DNA of 64,000 nucleotides from Phytohabitans flavus (lineage in GTDB: Bacteria > Actinomycetota > Actinomycetes > Mycobacteriales > Micromonosporaceae). Made by a program: the position numbers and the translations under genes. Position 1 is the stretch's first letter, and each line of letters begins with the position of its first letter. The DNA lies in NCBI RefSeq assembly GCF_011764545.1, contig NZ_AP022870.1:2092001-2156000 (forward strand). The letters are read 5' to 3'. Shown one piece after another: positions 9,320 through 20,181 of this stretch. The notes under the pieces were generated by a model. It was not told where the DNA came from, did no database searches, and worked only from the letters and a program-made list of their open reading frames with translations.

Positions 9320-10168
9320 ATGGCAGACCTTGGCCCCACCGTCCGTGCCGCGCTCGTCCAGACCACGTGGACCGGCGACAAGGAATCGATGATCAAGGCT
9401 CACGAGGAGTACGCGCGCCAGGCCGCCGCCCAGGGCGCGAAGGTGATCTGCTTCCAGGAGCTCTTCTACGGCCCGTACTTCTGCCAGGTCCAGGACAGCC
9501 AGTACTACTCGTACGCCGAGTCGATCCCCGGCCCGACCACCGAGCGCTTCCAGGCACTCGCCGCCGAGCTGGGCATGGTGATGGTCCTGCCGATGTACGA
9601 GCAGGAGCAGCCCGGCGTCCTCTACAACACCGCCGCGGTCGTGGACGCCGACGGCACGTACCTCGGCAAGTACCGCAAGACGCACATCCCGCAGGTCAAG
9701 GGCTTCTGGGAGAAGTTCTACTTCCGCCCCGGCAACCTCGGCTACCCCACGTTCGACACCGCCGTCGGCCGCATCGGCGTGTACATCTGCTACGACCGCC
9801 ACTTCCCCGAGGGCTGGCGGGCGCTCGGCCTCGCCGGTGCCACCATCGTCTTCAACCCGAGCGCCACCCACCGCGGCCTCTCGTCGTACCTGTGGAAGCT
9901 GGAGCAGCCGGCCAGCGCGGTCGCCAACGAGTACTTCGTCGGCGCCATCAACCGGGTCGGCGTCGAGCCGCTCGGGGAGAACGACTTCTACGGCACGTCC
10001 TACTTCGTCGACCCCGAGGGCAAGTTCGTCGGCGAGACCGGCGACCCGCACCAGGCCGAGCTGATCGTCCGTGACCTCGACCTGGGCCTGCTGGCCGAGG
10101 TGCGCGACAGGTGGGCCTTCTACCGCGACCGCCGCCCGGACGCATACGGTCCGCTGGTCCAGCCGTAA
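9320..10168 (+). CDS. Beta-ureidopropionase / N-carbamoyl-beta-alanine amidohydrolase (nitrilase superfamily)
   Basis: A 282-residue carbon-nitrogen hydrolase. The catalytic triad is clear: Glu47 (CFQELFY), Lys120 (YRKTHIPQ) and Cys157 (ICYDRHFPE). The sequence GKYRKTHIPQ and the following GFWEKFYFRPG match beta-ureidopropionases, which convert N-carbamoyl-beta-alanine to beta-alanine, CO2 and ammonia in the third step of reductive pyrimidine breakdown. The dihydropyrimidinase for the preceding step follows 14 bp downstream, supporting the role. Start ATG has GAGAGGGG upstream. Expression is probably controlled by the divergent MocR regulator. Confidence 0.92.
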   Translation: MADLGPTVRAALVQTTWTGDKESMIKAHEEYARQAAAQGAKVICFQELFYGPYFCQVQDSQYYSYAESIPGPTTERFQALAAELGMVMVLPMYEQEQPGVLYNTAAVVDADGTYLGKYRKTHIPQVKGFWEKFYFRPGNLGYPTFDTAVGRIGVYICYDRHFPEGWRALGLAGATIVFNPSATHRGLSSYLWKLEQPASAVANEYFVGAINRVGVEPLGENDFYGTSYFVDPEGKFVGETGDPHQAELIVRDLDLGLLAEVRDRWAFYRDRRPDAYGPLVQP

Positions 10169-10182
10169 GAGAGGGATTACCA

Positions 10183-11582
10183 ATGACCCTGCTGATCACC
10201 GGGGGCACCGTGATCGGCCCCACCGGCGCGACCCCGGCCGACGTGCTCGTGGACGGCGAGACCATCGCCGCCGTCTACGCACCGGGCACCGGACCGTCGG
10301 ACACCGAGACGCTCGACGCCACCGGCAAGTACGTGATCCCGGGCGGCATCGACGCGCACACCCACATGGAGCTGCCGTTCGGCGGTACGTTCGCGTCGGA
10401 CACGTTCGACACCGGCACGCGGGCCGCGGCGTTCGGCGGTACCACCACGATCATCGACTTCGCCGTGCAGCGCACCGGCGAGGTGGTGCAGGACGGGCTC
10501 GCCGCCTGGCACGCGAAGGCCGACGGCAACTGCCACGTCGACTACGCGTTCCACATGATCCTCGGCGGCGTGGACGACGACTCGCTCAAGGCCATGGACC
10601 AGCTCGTCAGCGACGAGGGGATCACGAGCTTCAAGCTCTTCATGGCGTACCCCGGCGTCTTCTACTCCGACGACGGCCAGATCCTGCGGGCGATGCAGAA
10701 GGCCCGCGACAACGGCGCGGTCATCATGATGCACGCGGAGAACGGCATCGCGATCGACGTGCTCGTCCAGCAGGCCCTGGCCCGCGGCGAGACCGACCCC
10801 ATCCACCACGGCCTGACCCGGCCGGAGGCCCTGGAGGCCGAGGCGACCCACCGGGCGATCATGCTGGCCGAGGTGGCCCAGGACTGCCCGCTGTACATCG
10901 TGCACCTCTCCGCCAGCCGCGCGCTCGCCGAGGTGGCCGCCGCCCGCGACGCAGGGCGCAACGTCTTCGCCGAGACCTGCCCGCAGTACCTGTACCTCAC
11001 GCTGGAGGACCAGCTCGGCGCGCCCGGCTTCGAGGGTGCCAAGTGGGTCTGCTCCACGCCGCTGCGCAGCAAGCACGAGTCGCACCAGCGGGACCTGTGG
11101 CAGGGGCTGCGCAGCAACGACCTCGCCGTGGTCTCCACCGACCACTGCCCGTTCTGCTTCAAGGACCAGAAGGAGCTGGGCGTCGGCGACTTCTCCAAGA
11201 TCCCGAACGGCATCGGCGGCGTCGAGCACCGGGTCGACCTGCTGTACCAGGGCGTGGTCGACGGCAAGCTGTCGCTCCAGCGGTGGGTGGAGACGATCGC
11301 CACGACGCCGGCCCGGATGTTCGGCCTGTACCCGCGCAAGGGCGTCATCCAGCCCGGCTCGGACGCCGACATCGTGCTGTACGACCCGAACGGACGCACC
11401 CGGATCAGCGTCGAGACGCACCACATGAACATGGACCACTCGGCGTACGAGGGCTACGAGATCGCCGGCAAGGTCGACACCGTCATCTCCCGCGGCGAGG
11501 TCATCGTCTCCGAGGGCGCCTACCACGGGCGCGCCGGACGCGGTAAGTACCTGCCCCGCGGCCTCTCTACGTACCTGGTGTG

Positions 11583-11583
<1 letters not shown>
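10183..11583 (+). CDS. hydA: Dihydropyrimidinase / D-hydantoinase
   Basis: A 466-residue cyclic amidohydrolase that opens dihydrouracil or dihydrothymine (and hydantoins) to N-carbamoyl-beta-amino acids. Visible metal ligands: the first His pair in GGIDAHTHMELPF, the lysine to be carboxylated in ITSFKLFMAYPG, His in MMHAENG, His in YIVHLSASRA and Asp in VVSTDHCPF. Length and order match the family. ATG at 10183 follows GAGGGA. The stop overlaps the start of the dehydrogenase gene (TGATG), so the operon is tightly coupled. Specificity for pyrimidines is inferred from the ureidopropionase neighbour. Confidence 0.93.
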
Positions 11584-13063
<1,480 letters not shown>

Positions 13064-13066
13064 CGT

Positions 13067-14086
13067 ATGGACATCGGCGTCGTCTTCCAGTGCGACCCAC
13101 CCGCGTCCACTGTGGTCGACCTGGCGGTCAAGGCCGAGGCGGCCGGGTTCAGTCACGTGTGGACGTTCGACTCCCACCTGCTGTGGCAGGAGCCGTTCGT
13201 CATCTACTCCCAGATCCTCGCCAAGACCTCCCGGGTCGTCGTGGGGCCGATGGTGACGAACCCGGGCACCCGCGACTGGACCGTGACGGCGTCGCTGTTC
13301 GCCACGCTCAACGAGATGTACGGCGACCGTACGATCTGCGGCATCGGCCGCGGTGACTCGGCGCTGCGCACGCTCGGCTACGCACCCACCACGCTCAAGG
13401 AGCTTGGCGAGTGCGTCAACGTGATCCGTGAGCTTGTCGCCGGCCGCGCGGTGTCGTACCGGGGCAACGAGGTGAGCCTGCCGTGGGTCCAGCCGGGCAC
13501 CGAGCTCGACGTGTGGGTCGCCGCGTACGGCCCGAAGGCGCTCGCGCTCACCGGCGAGGTCGGCGACGGGTACATCCTCCAGCTCGCCGACCCGGACATC
13601 GCCGCCTGGATGATCCGTACCGTCCGGGCGGCCGCGGAGCGGGCTGGGCGTGACCCCGCGGCGATCAAGTTCTGCGTGGCCGCGCCCGCGTACGTCGGCG
13701 ACGACCTGGCCCACCAGCGCGAGCAGACCCGGTGGTTCGGCGGCATGGTGGGCAACCACGTGGCCGACATCGTGGCCCGCTACGGCACCTCCGGGGCGGT
13801 CCCGCAGGCGTTGACCGACTACATCGAGGGCCGCCGCGGCTACGACTACGCGCAGCACGGCAAGGCCGGCAACACGCACACCGCGTTCGTACCGGACGAG
13901 ATCGTCGACCGGTTCTGCGTACTGGGCCCGGTGGAATCCCACCTGGCCAAGCTGCGCGAGCTGCGGGACCTGGGCGTCGACCAGTTCGCGGTGTACCTCC
14001 AGCACGACGACAAGGAGCACACCCTCGCCGCGTACGGGGAGCACATCATCCCCGCACTGCGCGCCGAGCACGCCCCGACGCCATGA
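13067..14086 (+). CDS. LLM-class F420-dependent oxidoreductase (TIGR03842 type)
   Basis: A 339-residue luciferase-like (beta/alpha)8 flavin/F420 oxidoreductase. It begins MDIGVVFQCDPPAS, has FDSHLLWQEPFV, and GIGRGDSALRTLGY. This matches the subfamily recognised for sitting beside hydantoinase/dihydropyrimidinase genes in F420-producing actinobacteria. Its exact reaction is not established; a reduction of the pyrimidine ring using F420H2 would be logical here because no NADPH-dependent dihydropyrimidine dehydrogenase is present (inference). It lies 3 bp after the dehydrogenase and its stop overlaps the permease start (ATGA). Confidence 0.85.
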   Translation: MDIGVVFQCDPPASTVVDLAVKAEAAGFSHVWTFDSHLLWQEPFVIYSQILAKTSRVVVGPMVTNPGTRDWTVTASLFATLNEMYGDRTICGIGRGDSALRTLGYAPTTLKELGECVNVIRELVAGRAVSYRGNEVSLPWVQPGTELDVWVAAYGPKALALTGEVGDGYILQLADPDIAAWMIRTVRAAAERAGRDPAAIKFCVAAPAYVGDDLAHQREQTRWFGGMVGNHVADIVARYGTSGAVPQALTDYIEGRRGYDYAQHGKAGNTHTAFVPDEIVDRFCVLGPVESHLAKLRELRDLGVDQFAVYLQHDDKEHTLAAYGEHIIPALRAEHAPTP

Positions 14087-14929
14087 GAGGGGCGCGGGCG
14101 CTCGCCACCGGGATCGGCGCGGTCGTCGTCGCGGTGCTGCTGTGGGAGGCGTACAAGGCGGTCGGCGGCGACGACGGCACCAGCCTCCTCGGCGTGCGGG
14201 TGCTGCCCCGGGCGGACGACGCGGCGATGCCCCACGTGCTCGACGTACTGCGCCGCTTCGGCGAGCCGGAGCAGGCGAGCGGTGACCCGATCTGGCTCGT
14301 CGTGCTGAAGGCGTGCCTGTTCACGCTGCGCAGCGTGGCGGTCGGCTTCGGTGTGGGGGCGCTGGTCGGGCTGCTGCTCGCCGTCGTCATGCAGCGTTTC
14401 CGCGTGGTCGAGCGGGGCTGCTGCCGTACGTGATCCTGTCCCAGACCGTGCCGCTCATCGCCCTCGCGCCGGCCATCGCGGGGTGGGGCGGGAAGCTGTC
14501 GCTCGGCTCCTACCCGTGGCAGCCGTGGATGTCCGTCGCCACGATCGCGGCCTACCTGGCGTTCTTTCCGATCGCGGTCGGGATGCTGCGGGGCTTGCAG
14601 TCGCCGCCGCGGGTAGCCGAGGAGCTGATGCACAGCTACGCGGCCGGGTGGTGGCACACGCTCGTCAAGCTGCGCCTGCCCGCGTCCACGCCCTATCTCT
14701 TCCCGGCGTTGCGGCTCGCGGGGGCCGCGGCCGTCGTCGGGGCCGTGGTGGGGAGATCTCCACGGGTACGCGGGGCGGGATCGGCCGCCTCGTCATCGAG
14801 TACTCCCGGGAGGCGACCGCCGACCCGGCCAAGGTCTACACCGCGATGGTCGGCGCGGCGCTGCTCGGCCTGGCGGTGGCCGCGCTGGTGGGGATCGCCG
14901 AGTTCGCACTTAGCCGGAGGGCAGCATGA
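14083..14929 (+). CDS. ABC transporter permease, NMT1/SsuC type (two frameshifts)
   Basis: Restoring one G at 14413-14416 and one at 14750-14753 yields about 282 residues with roughly six membrane helices. The cytoplasmic EAA loop is visible as EELMHSYAAGWWHTLVKLRL, the surface that docks with the ATPase. It belongs to the BPD transport family that imports taurine, nitrate or hydroxymethylpyrimidine-like compounds. ATG overlaps the previous stop, and its own stop overlaps the ATPase start. Together with the ATPase, second permease and binding protein it makes a complete importer, presumably for a pyrimidine-related substrate (inference from the operon). Confidence 0.85.
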
Positions 14930-15699
14930 CAGCGGTCGAGCTGGTCGGTGTGGGCAAGGTCTTCAACCCCGGGCGGGCCGACCAGGTCGTCGCGCTCACG
15001 GGCGTGGACCTGACCGTCGAGAGTGGACAGTTTGTGTCGCTGATCGGGCCGTCCGGCTGCGGCAAGTCCACATTGCTGCGCCTTGTCGCCGACCTTGTGC
15101 CGCCCAGCGAGGGTACGGTGACCGTCGCCGGCAAGCCGGCCCGGAAGGCGCGCCTCGACCAGGAGTACGGGATCGCGTTCCAGCAGGCCGGGCTCTTCGA
15201 CTGGCGTACCGTCCAGCGCAACGTCGAGCTCCCGCTCGAGCTGCGCCGCGCCTCCCGGTCCGAGCGGCGGGAACGGGCCCGGGAGATGCTCGACCTCGTC
15301 GGGCTCGGCGACTTCGCCCGGCACTACCCGCCGCAGCTGTCCGGCGGCATGCAGCAGCGGGTGGCTATCGCGCGGGCGCTCGCGGTACACCCGCCGCTGC
15401 TGTTGATGGACGAGCCGTTCGGTGCCCTCGACGAGATGACCCGCGAGCGGCTCCAGGACGAGCTGCTGCGGATCTGCGCGCGGACCGGCACGAGCACGAT
15501 CTTCGTGACCCACTCGATCCCCGAGGCGGTGTACCTCTCCGACCGGGTCGTCGTCATGTCCCCGCGCCCGGGGCGGATCACCGACGTCATCGACATCGAC
15601 CTCGGCTCCCGCAATGAGGCGACCCGGCAGTCGGCCGACTTCTTCGCCGGCATCACCGAGGTCCGGAGGGCGCTGCGCGGCACGGAGGTCGCGGCGTGA
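14926..15699 (+). CDS. ABC transporter ATP-binding protein, NMT1/SsuB type
   Basis: A 257-residue ABC ATPase with all motifs: Walker A GPSGCGKST (residues 42-50), Q-loop in AFQQAGLFDW, signature LSGGMQQR, Walker B LLLMDEPFG with the catalytic Glu, and switch His in FVTHSIPEA. Like TauB/SsuB it energises import of small organic molecules. It lies between its two permease genes with 4-bp overlaps on both sides, so the subunits are co-translated. The frame is intact, unlike both neighbours. Confidence 0.93.
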   Translation: MTAVELVGVGKVFNPGRADQVVALTGVDLTVESGQFVSLIGPSGCGKSTLLRLVADLVPPSEGTVTVAGKPARKARLDQEYGIAFQQAGLFDWRTVQRNVELPLELRRASRSERRERAREMLDLVGLGDFARHYPPQLSGGMQQRVAIARALAVHPPLLLMDEPFGALDEMTRERLQDELLRICARTGTSTIFVTHSIPEAVYLSDRVVVMSPRPGRITDVIDIDLGSRNEATRQSADFFAGITEVRRALRGTEVAA

Positions 15700-16441
15700 A
15701 GCGCGTCCTGCCCCCATCGTCGTGGGCATCGGGGGCCTCGCGCTCTGGGAACTTGTCGTCAAGGCGGGCCGGATCGCGCCGTTCGTCCTGCCGGCGCCTT
15801 CGGCGATCTGGGAGCAGTTCTGGCTCAGCCGCGAGGTGATCTGGAAGACCGGCCTGGCCAGCGGCACCAACGCGCTCGTCGGGCTCGTCGGCGGCGCGGT
15901 GCTCGGCATCCTCGCGGCGATGGTGGCCAGCCGCTTCCGGCTGCTCGGCGAGGCGTCGATCCCGGTGGCCGCGGCCCTCAACGCGCTGCCGATCATCGCG
16001 CTCGCGCCGATCCTCAACAACATGTTCGAGTCGACGAGCAGCATCCCCCGCCGCATCGTGGTCGCGATCGTGGTCTTCTTCCCCGTCTTCGTCAACACCC
16101 TGCGCGGGCTGCGCCAGGTCGACCCCACCCACCGGGAGCTGATGGACAGCTACGCCGCCGGTGGCTGGACGTTCACCCGGCTGGTGCGGCTGCCCGGCGC
16201 TCTCCCGTTCGTCTTCACAGGTCTCCGCCAGGCGTCCTCCCTGGCGGTGATCGCGGCGGTGGTGGCGGAGTACTTCGGCGGTCTTCAGGACGGCCTCGGT
16301 TCCCGCATCACCTCGGCGGCGGCGAATACCGCGTACCCGCGTGCCTGGGCCTTCGTGGTCGGCGCGTGTGTGCTCGGTCTCGTCTTCTACATCGCCGCGC
16401 TCGGACTGGAGCGGCTCGCCACGCCGTGGCGTAGGCCCTAA
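15696..16441 (+). CDS. ABC transporter permease, NMT1/SsuC type (frameshifted near start)
   Basis: Starts at a GTG overlapping the ATPase stop. Adding one C to the run at 15711-15715 joins VKRVLPP to IVVGIGGLALWELVVK and gives about 248 residues with six predicted helices. The EAA loop reads HRELMDSYAAGGWTFTRL. It is the second membrane subunit; two different permeases imply a heterodimeric channel. Without the repair, the intact frame would need an implausible start inside the ATPase gene. Followed 22 bp downstream by the binding-protein gene. Confidence 0.85.
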
Positions 16442-16463
16442 ACCAAACCCCCTGGAGGATGCG

Positions 16464-17590
16464 ATGAGAAGGATGATTGGTGGGGCGCTCGCGGGCGTGC
16501 TCGCGCTCGCCGCCTGCGGTACCGCGGACGAGTCGGAAACCCCGAGTGGGGACACCGGCGGCACCAAGACGGTCAAGCTTCAGCTCCAGTGGTTCGTGCA
16601 GGCCCAGTTCGCCGGGTACATCGCCGCGGCCGAGAAGGGCTTCTACCGCGAGCAGGGCCTGGACGTACAGATCCTGGAGGGCGGCGTCGACATCGTGCCG
16701 CAGACCGTGCTCGCCCAGGGCCAGGCCGACTTCGCGATCGCGTGGGTGCCGAAGGCGCTCGCCTCGCGGGAGCAGGGCGCGGCGATCACCGAGATCGCCC
16801 AGGTGTTCCAGCGCTCCGGCACGTACCAGGTGTCGTTCGCGGACAGCGGCATCAAGGCGCCCGCCGACCTCAAGGGCAAGAAGGTCGGCAACTGGGGCTT
16901 CGGCAACGAGTTCGAGCTGTTCGCGGCGATGACCAAGGCCGGGCTCGACCCGGGCAAGGACGTCACGCTGGTACAGCAGCAGTTCGACATGCAGGCGCTG
17001 CTACGGCGGGACATCGACGCGGCGCAGGCGATGAGCTACAACGAGTACGCGCAGTTGCTGGAGGCGAAGAACCCGAAGACCGGCGCGCTCTACACCCGGC
17101 CGACTTCACGATCCTCGACTGGAACGACGTCGGCACCGCGATGCTCCAGGACGCGGTGTGGGCCAACAGCGAGAAGTTGCAGGACTCCGCCTTCCAGGAC
17201 ACGGCGGTTAAGTTCCTCACCGGCTCGCTGAAGGGCTGGGCGTACTGCCGGGACAACGCCGCGGAGTGCCGTGACCTCGTGGTCAAGCGCGGCTCCAAGC
17301 TCGGCGCCAGCCACCAGCTGTGGCAGATGAACGAGGTCAACAAGCTCGTCTGGCCCTCGCCAAACGGGGTCGGCCTGCTCGACGAAACCGCCTGGAAGCA
17401 GACCGTCGACCTCTCGCTCGGCACGAAGAACCAGGACGGCCAGACGGTCATCACCAAGCAGCCGGACGGTACCGCGTACACCAATGAGTACGCCCAGAAG
17501 GCGCTCGACGCGCTCAAGGGCGAGGGTCTCGACGTGAACGGGACGTCGTTCCAGCCCGCCACGGTGGAGCTGAAGGAGGGTGGCGCGTAA
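16464..17590 (+). CDS. ABC transporter substrate-binding lipoprotein, NMT1/THI5-like (frameshifted)
   Basis: About 375 residues after adding one C at 17095-17097, which restores the reading TPADFTILDW. A lipoprotein signal is present (GVLALAACG, lipobox Cys near residue 18). The mature protein has the NMT1/THI5 layout: QWFVQAQFAGYIAAAEKGFY, then GQADFAIAWVPKALASREQG, and GKKVGNWGFGNEFELFAAM. This family binds thiamine-precursor pyrimidines, riboflavin or related heterocycles, which suits a pyrimidine operon; the actual ligand is unproven. ATG at 16464 follows GGAGG. Confidence 0.87.
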
Positions 17591-17644
17591 CAGATTCTCG
17601 CCTTCCCTACTAGACCGATGGGGTTTATGGGGTAGGGTGGCGCC

Positions 17645-18094
17645 ATGACGTTGTTCTCGGACTTGCTCGCCGCGGCGCGGCGGTGGGCGTCGGACCCCGA
17701 CTCGTGGCCCATCCAGCCTCAGTACGACCCTGTCGAGCGGTGGTACGCGCGAATATCCGAGACGACCGAGCACGAGGTCTGGCTGCTGACCTGGCTGCCC
17801 GGCCAGGAGACCGACTGGCACGACCACGGCGGGTCGGCCGGGGCGTTCACGGTGGTCTCCGGGGCGCTGGTGGAGCGGACGGTGAGCGGCGGGCGGGTGC
17901 GCCAGACGGACCTGCCCGCCGGTGCCGGTCGCCGCTTCGGCGCGCACCACGTGCACAGCGTCGCCAACCGAGGGGACGTGCCGGCGATCAGCATCCACGC
18001 GTACGCGCCGGCGCTGCGCTCGATGACCCGCTACCGGCTGGTCGACGGCAAGCTCCGCGTGGCCGAGGTCGAGCGAGCGGGGGTCTCCTGGTGA
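17645..18094 (+). CDS. Cysteine dioxygenase type I (cupin)
   Basis: A 149-residue cupin. Iron ligands are visible as His59 and His61 in TDWHDHGG and a third His in the HHVHS stretch at 101-104. This matches bacterial cysteine dioxygenases, which oxidise L-cysteine to cysteine sulfinate with Fe(II) and O2. The next gene, a rhodanese, starts inside this stop codon, so sulfur handling is shared between them. The 54-bp gap from the preceding ABC operon, with a CCCTAC/GTAGGG repeat, probably separates the two units. Confidence 0.87.
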   Translation: MTLFSDLLAAARRWASDPDSWPIQPQYDPVERWYARISETTEHEVWLLTWLPGQETDWHDHGGSAGAFTVVSGALVERTVSGGRVRQTDLPAGAGRRFGAHHVHSVANRGDVPAISIHAYAPALRSMTRYRLVDGKLRVAEVERAGVSW

Positions 18095-18588
18095 GAACGG
18101 CTCTCTCCTGTCCGTCCGTCACGGCTGATCGGGCTCCTGCTGGGTCGAAGGGAATCGACGAGATCCTCGCCGAGGCGCGCTCGCGGCTGCACCGGCTGGA
18201 GCCGGAGGAGGCGCACGTCGCGTACCGCCAGGGTGCGCCCCTCGTCGACATCCGCCCGGCCGCCCAGCGGGCCGCCAACGGCGAGATCCCCGGCGCGCTG
18301 ATCGTCGAGCGCAACGTCCTTGAGTGGCGGTTCGACCCGCGCAGCGCCGCGCGGCTCCCGATCGCCGGCCGGTACGACCTGCCGGTGATCGTCTTCTGCC
18401 AGGAGGGCTACACGTCCTCCCTCGCCGCGGCCGCCCTACAGGACCTCGGCCTGCACCGCGCCACCGACGTGGCGGGCGGGTTCGCCGCCTGGCGCCTGGC
18501 CGGCCTACCCGCGTTCGGCCCCGCAAACGTCTACACGTACCTCCAGGCCGCCGCCCCGGGCGACCCCCGGTTACGGCCGACCACCTAG
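18091..18588 (+). CDS. Rhodanese-like sulfurtransferase
   Basis: A 165-residue single-domain rhodanese. LVDIRPAAQR is the CH2A-like region and VIVFCQEGYTSS holds the active-site loop with Cys103, which carries persulfide sulfur. It begins at a GTG overlapping the TGA of the cysteine dioxygenase gene, hence translational coupling; the pairing suggests detoxification or reuse of sulfur from cysteine oxidation. The first ~20 residues precede the domain and contain another Cys. Family assignment is solid, physiological acceptor unknown. Confidence 0.88.
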   Translation: MRTALSCPSVTADRAPAGSKGIDEILAEARSRLHRLEPEEAHVAYRQGAPLVDIRPAAQRAANGEIPGALIVERNVLEWRFDPRSAARLPIAGRYDLPVIVFCQEGYTSSLAAAALQDLGLHRATDVAGGFAAWRLAGLPAFGPANVYTYLQAAAPGDPRLRPTT

Positions 18589-18599
18589 GAGCCCCCTTC

Positions 18600-19165
18600 A
18601 TGACCGTCATCGCGATCCCGCAGCGCCGCCACCCGCAGCAGCTCACCGGCCCGGGCCGGGCAACCAGACGGCCCGCGGCGACGTCCGTCCCGGAGCTCAC
18701 CGTGACGTTCACGGTGCCGCTGGAGGGCGACACGATGAGCCCGCAGGCGTTCCGCCTGCTGGAGGTGGTCCGCGACCTGGTCGAGCGCGGGGAGGGCACG
18801 GTGACGATCACACCCACACCACTCGCGCCCCGGCACCGCCCGCGCTGCCCGCGGCCGACGATCCCAGCGGCCTCCGCGTCTTCCGCGACTCCAGGACCGT
18901 GTCGCTCGGCGGCCAGTCAGTCGACCTGACCCGCCTGGAGTTCGACCTGCTGGTGTTCCTGGCCGAAAACCCGCGCCGCGTCTTCACCCGGCTCCAGCTG
19001 CTCGGCGCGGTCTGGGGGTACGACCACGCGGTGGCCCGCACCGTCGACGTGCACGTGCGCCGGCTGCGCGCCAAAATCGGCGACGGCGTGCCGCTGGTCA
19101 CGACCGTGTACGGGGTCGGCTACCGCCTGGCCGACGACGCCCCGGTACGGCTCGTCGACGGCTGA
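18600..19165 (+). CDS. Winged-helix DNA-binding protein, OmpR-type, no receiver domain (frameshifted)
   Basis: About 188 residues after adding one C to the run at 18828-18831. The C-terminal half is an OmpR/PhoB winged helix: LTRLEFDLLVFLAENPRRVF, WGYDHAVARTVDVHVRRLRAKIG, TVYGVGYRLAD. The N-terminal half lacks a phospho-acceptor receiver and instead has a short beta-rich part (LTVTFTVPL) and the helix AFRLLEVVRDLVERGEGTV. It is a close paralogue of the protein at 22830-23432. How activity is controlled is unknown since no phosphorylation site is present. ATG at 18600 is preceded by AGGAG. Confidence 0.8.
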
Positions 19166-19167
19166 GC

Positions 19168-19236
19168 CCCAGTCGCGCGGACATGCCTCCGCCCACGCCA
19201 GCCCAGTCGCGCGGGCCATGCCTCTGCCCACGCCAG
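19168..19236. repeat. Imperfect tandem duplication, two ~34-bp units
   Basis: Two adjacent copies beginning CCCAGTCGCGCGG and ending CCCACGCCAG, differing at a few bases. They begin three bases after the upstream stop codon. Too short and too few for a functional claim. Confidence 0.7.
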
Positions 19237-19690
19237 CGAGCGGGCGAAGATCGGCGGCCTTGCCCGCTCGCCCCGCCCTCTCCGCGCTGCTCACCCGCTT
19301 GCTCACTGCGCGGCACCGGCGGGTCACTACGGAGGCGCGCCCGCTCGCTGCGCTGCGTCGTGCCGGCGGGTCGCCCGCGGAAACCAGGACCGCATCGAGG
19401 AGCCGGCTGGCCCATGTGACCGCAGCGGAGGTCTGGAGACGCATTCGCCGTCCGGGTCCGCCAGACCTCGACGCCGCGCCTTTGTGAACGCTTCCAGTTG
19501 CTATGGCAACGGAAAACGCACCCAAAGCCCAACGAGCCCCCGCCCGCGCGCCGAGGTCAGTGATCGTCAGCCCAGGACCGGCGCGATCGTCCAGAGCGGC
19601 GCTTCGATCCGGGTGTTTTCCGCTGGTTTGTCCGCACGTCGCAGGCTTCAATCGGGGTGATGGCGGCCCCGCCGCGGTCGCGGAGACCTG

Positions 19691-19818
19691 GTTTCCCTTG
19701 ATCGGCGCGAGAGGGCCGGGTCACGCGAGCGATCGTGGTACTCAGCTGTGGCTATCGCGACAGTAAACGACCACGATCTCCTGCTTGGCGTCGGGCTGTC
19801 GTGCCGATCAAGGGAAAC
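19691..19818. repeat. Nested inverted repeat (cruciform-forming) with GATCAAGGG outer arms
   Basis: Outer arms of 16 bp are perfect complements: GTTTCCCTTGATCGGC at 19691-19706 and its reverse complement at 19803-19818. Inside are a second pair, GATCGTGGT (19731-19739) with ACCACGATC (19770-19778), and a third small pair CTGT/ACAG. The nested layout could form a long branched hairpin. Related outer arms recur at 35629-35735 and a half copy near 35806. Confidence 0.8.
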
Positions 19819-19822
19819 GTGC

Positions 19823-19876
19823 GGCCTTTGGGTGCGTTTGTTCCTGCCCCAGCGACAACAGACGCACCCAAAGGCC
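19823..19876. repeat. Hairpin, 20-bp arms
   Basis: The arm at 19823-19842 (starting GGCCTTTGGGTGCGT) pairs with 19857-19876 with one mismatch, around a 14-base loop. It abuts the nested repeat on its left. Not followed by a T run, so a classical terminator is less likely. GCACCCAAAG also occurs near 19506. Confidence 0.75.
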
Positions 19877-20093
19877 CGACGAGCCTTCAAGATCCGGGCG
19901 GCTCTGCCCATCGCGCGGGCCACACGGCCGGCGGGCCGCACCGCCGGCCATGCCGGCTGCGGCCGGACCGCCCGGCCGCATTGGACCGAGCGGCCGCATC
20001 GGACCGGCGGTCTTGCCGGGCTGGAGGCCGCATCGGGCCGGAGGCGATGCCGGGCGCTGCGGGCGGGCATGGCGGCCGGGGGTTGGTTGTGTG

Positions 20094-20154
20094 ACGCGGA
20101 GGGTGAGGCTGCGGGAGCGGCGGTCCGGACCACCGCGGACATCGCGGTAGCTCA
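20094..20154 (-). repeat. Dispersed GC-rich intergenic repeat, copy 1
   Basis: One of six copies in the window of a ~62-bp element. On the strand named it runs from TGAGCTACCGCG through CCGCGGTGGTCCGGACC and CTCCCGC to CTCACCCTCCGCG. The GGTCCGGACC core is a perfect palindrome flanked by CCGCGG blocks, so it can fold. This copy lies about 28 bp past the stop of the AMIN-like gene. Confidence 0.85.
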
Positions 20155-20181
20155 GATCCTCTGGATGACCCCGATGCGTGC

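Larger units (their letters stand above)
19166..20093. other. Long non-coding interval with repeats
   Basis: No convincing gene in about 0.9 kb. It opens with an imperfect ~34-bp tandem duplication (19168-19201 and 19202-19236) just after the winged-helix stop, contains GTGAACGCTTCC near 19486 that resembles a LacI-family half-operator, and then the large hairpins listed separately. Apparent frames here are rich in Arg, Pro and Gly and lack ribosome sites. Confidence 0.6.

Noticed and set aside
6823..9392. Long plus-strand frames crossing the end of the lysozyme and antisense to the MocR gene
   Set aside because: They span two well-supported genes in the wrong frame or strand and carry no recognisable motif or ribosome site.
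14083..14929. Programmed -1 frameshifting in the ABC permease
   Set aside because: No slippery heptamer plus structure is evident, two shifts would be needed in one gene, and identical shifts occur in unrelated genes across the window.
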